Assembly (NCBI GenBank): GCA_964496595.1
Contig: CAZCAI010000223.1
Coordinates: forward strand, 1 to 5,973
Direction: 5' to 3'
DNA: 5,973 nt
Source: JAAAOZ01 sp964496595
GTDB lineage: Bacteria > Chloroflexota > Anaerolineae > B4-G1 > SLSP01
This document shows, piece by piece, positions 5,683 to 5,973 of the stretch (position 1 is the stretch's first letter; each line of letters starts with the position of its first letter). The notes beneath the pieces were generated by a model that worked only from the letters and a program-made list of their open reading frames with translations, did no database searches and was not told where the DNA came from. The translations under genes and the position numbers were made by a program.

Positions 5683-5694
5683 AAAGGAGGTGAT
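5683..5694 (+). promoter_or_regulatory. Perfect Shine-Dalgarno sequence in the leader, about 80 nt before the main gene
   Basis: AAAGGAGGTGAT is the complete complement of the 16S rRNA 3' end. It is too far from the ATG at 5776 to serve it directly. The nearest start with normal spacing is the TTG at 5700; the ATG at 5693 overlaps the site and runs into TAG after four codons. It may drive a leader peptide or act as a ribosome-docking site. Confidence 0.6.
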
Positions 5695-5699
5695 GCGTA

Positions 5700-5762
5700 T
5701 TGGGTAGCCGATTGAGCTTGGTTTTAGTTGACGTTTTGCAACACATTACACTTTTTAAATAG
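5700..5762 (+). CDS. Possible 20-codon leader ORF
   Basis: Starting at TTG, 9 nt after the GGAGG of a perfect Shine-Dalgarno, the frame encodes MGSRLSLVLVDVLQHITLFK and stops at TAG (5760-5762). The stop overlaps the first bases of the AGGAGGAGG ribosome site of the next gene, whose ATG follows 13 nt later, so a terminating ribosome would sit on that site. This is the geometry of a translationally coupled leader peptide. There is no run of one amino acid that would suggest classic attenuation. The peptide is mildly hydrophobic and matches no family I know. It also contains copy B of the repeated sequence, so the frame may be accidental. Confidence 0.35.
   Translation: MGSRLSLVLVDVLQHITLFK
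5705..5754 (+). repeat. Copy B of the gapped sequence shared with the end of murA
   Basis: Contains TAGCCGATTGA, AGTTGACG, TTTTGC and CATTACACTTT in the same order as 1236-1284. It lies within the possible leader ORF and ends 6 nt before the AGGAGGAGG of the next gene. AGTTGACG includes a -35-like TTGACG, but no -10 box stands at a usual distance and the internal spacing differs by 2 nt from copy A, so a shared promoter is unlikely. Confidence 0.4.
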
Positions 5763-5775
5763 GAGGAGGTTCTAA

Positions 5776-5973
5776 ATGTTTAAAGCTCTACGAGTTTTTG
5801 CGATCGTAGCGATTTTGGCCACGTTCGCGACCTCAGTTGGCGCGGCACCGCCTGCGCCGGACTATATGCCCCTATCATCTGATGCTGTTGAAGAAGACGG
5901 CATATTGGGGTCCACAGATCGTTGGATGGTGCAGTTAGAAGCCCCCGCGTTAGCAGAGTATACTGGGGGCACA
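5776..5973 (+). CDS. Secreted protein, N-terminal fragment; possibly a subtilisin-like (S8) peptidase
   Basis: The first 66 codons are visible; the gene runs past the window. The ATG is preceded by a very strong AGGAGGAGGT (5761-5770) at 5 nt spacing. The N-terminus is a textbook signal peptide: MFKALR, a hydrophobic core VFAIVAILATFATSV, and a likely cleavage after GAA at about residue 24, before PPAPDY. The mature start has a short acidic segment (DAVEEDG) and then RWMVQLEAPALAEYTGG. That segment resembles the beginning of inhibitor-I9-type propeptides in large secreted S8 peptidases of Chloroflexota, where a 'xx-V-Q-L-E-x-P-x-L-A-x-Y-x-G-G' pattern is frequent. No catalytic residue is in view, so the peptidase call is inference from memory of the family. 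It has its own promoter and a long leader. Secretion is well supported; the enzyme class is not certain. Confidence 0.6.
   Translation, partial: MFKALRVFAIVAILATFATSVGAAPPAPDYMPLSSDAVEEDGILGSTDRWMVQLEAPALAEYTGGT

Larger units (their letters stand above)
5283..5775 (+). other. 493-bp intergenic region: terminator, promoter and structured leader
   Basis: AT-rich region without a conventional gene between the FecR/DUF11 protein and the secreted protein. It contains, in order, a nested stem (5322-5377), about 150 bp with nothing clear (5380-5530), a TTGACA-type promoter flanked by two TTTACCTCTT copies, a hairpin (5644-5664), a perfect Shine-Dalgarno and a possible 20-codon ORF. The following gene is therefore likely transcribed on its own rather than as part of the sigma operon. 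Confidence 0.7.

Overview
The window most likely comes from a member of the Chloroflexota (or a similar GC-rich, outer-membrane-poor lineage). This is inferred from gene content and protein style, not from a database match: a MurA with Asp at the usual catalytic Cys position, a FecR/DUF11 surface protein ending in a 'VYLPMIV' tail, and a secreted protein starting with a 'RWMVQLEAPALAEYTGG' propeptide-like segment. The three large coding regions are on the + strand. No tRNA, rRNA or CRISPR array is visible.

Layout. (1) 1-1245 is the 3' part of murA, missing only its first ~17-20 codons. (2) 1246-1741 is an AT-richer intergenic region. It holds a 258-bp transposase-free element with imperfect terminal inverted repeats, an 18-bp internal hairpin and an exact 10-bp flanking direct repeat, so it looks like a MITE. 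A possible promoter for the next gene follows. (3) 1742-2314 encodes an ECF-type sigma factor. (4) 2301-5282 overlaps it by 14 bp and encodes a 993-residue single-pass membrane protein: a short basic cytoplasmic segment, one membrane helix, a FecR-like domain, a Thr/Pro/Ser-rich linker and about five DUF11-type repeats. (5) 5283-5775 is a non-coding region with a terminator-like nested stem, a sigma-A-type promoter, a leader of about 180 nt with a hairpin, and a possible 20-codon leader ORF behind a perfect Shine-Dalgarno. (6) 5776 to the window end is the start of a secreted protein, possibly a subtilisin-like (S8) peptidase.

How the parts may work together. The sigma gene and the membrane protein form a translationally coupled pair, as expected for a sigma/anti-sigma module that reads an extracellular signal. 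The unusual point is that the presumed anti-sigma/FecR sensor carries a roughly 650-residue extracellular array of Ig-like DUF11 repeats. That makes it look like an adhesin or cell-surface sensor, by analogy with RsgI-type anti-sigma factors that carry extracellular binding modules. The next gene encodes a secreted protein, and its leader shares a gapped ~50-bp sequence with the region just after murA, upstream of the sigma gene. A surface-sensing circuit (sigma, sensor, secreted protease) is a reasonable hypothesis but is inference only.
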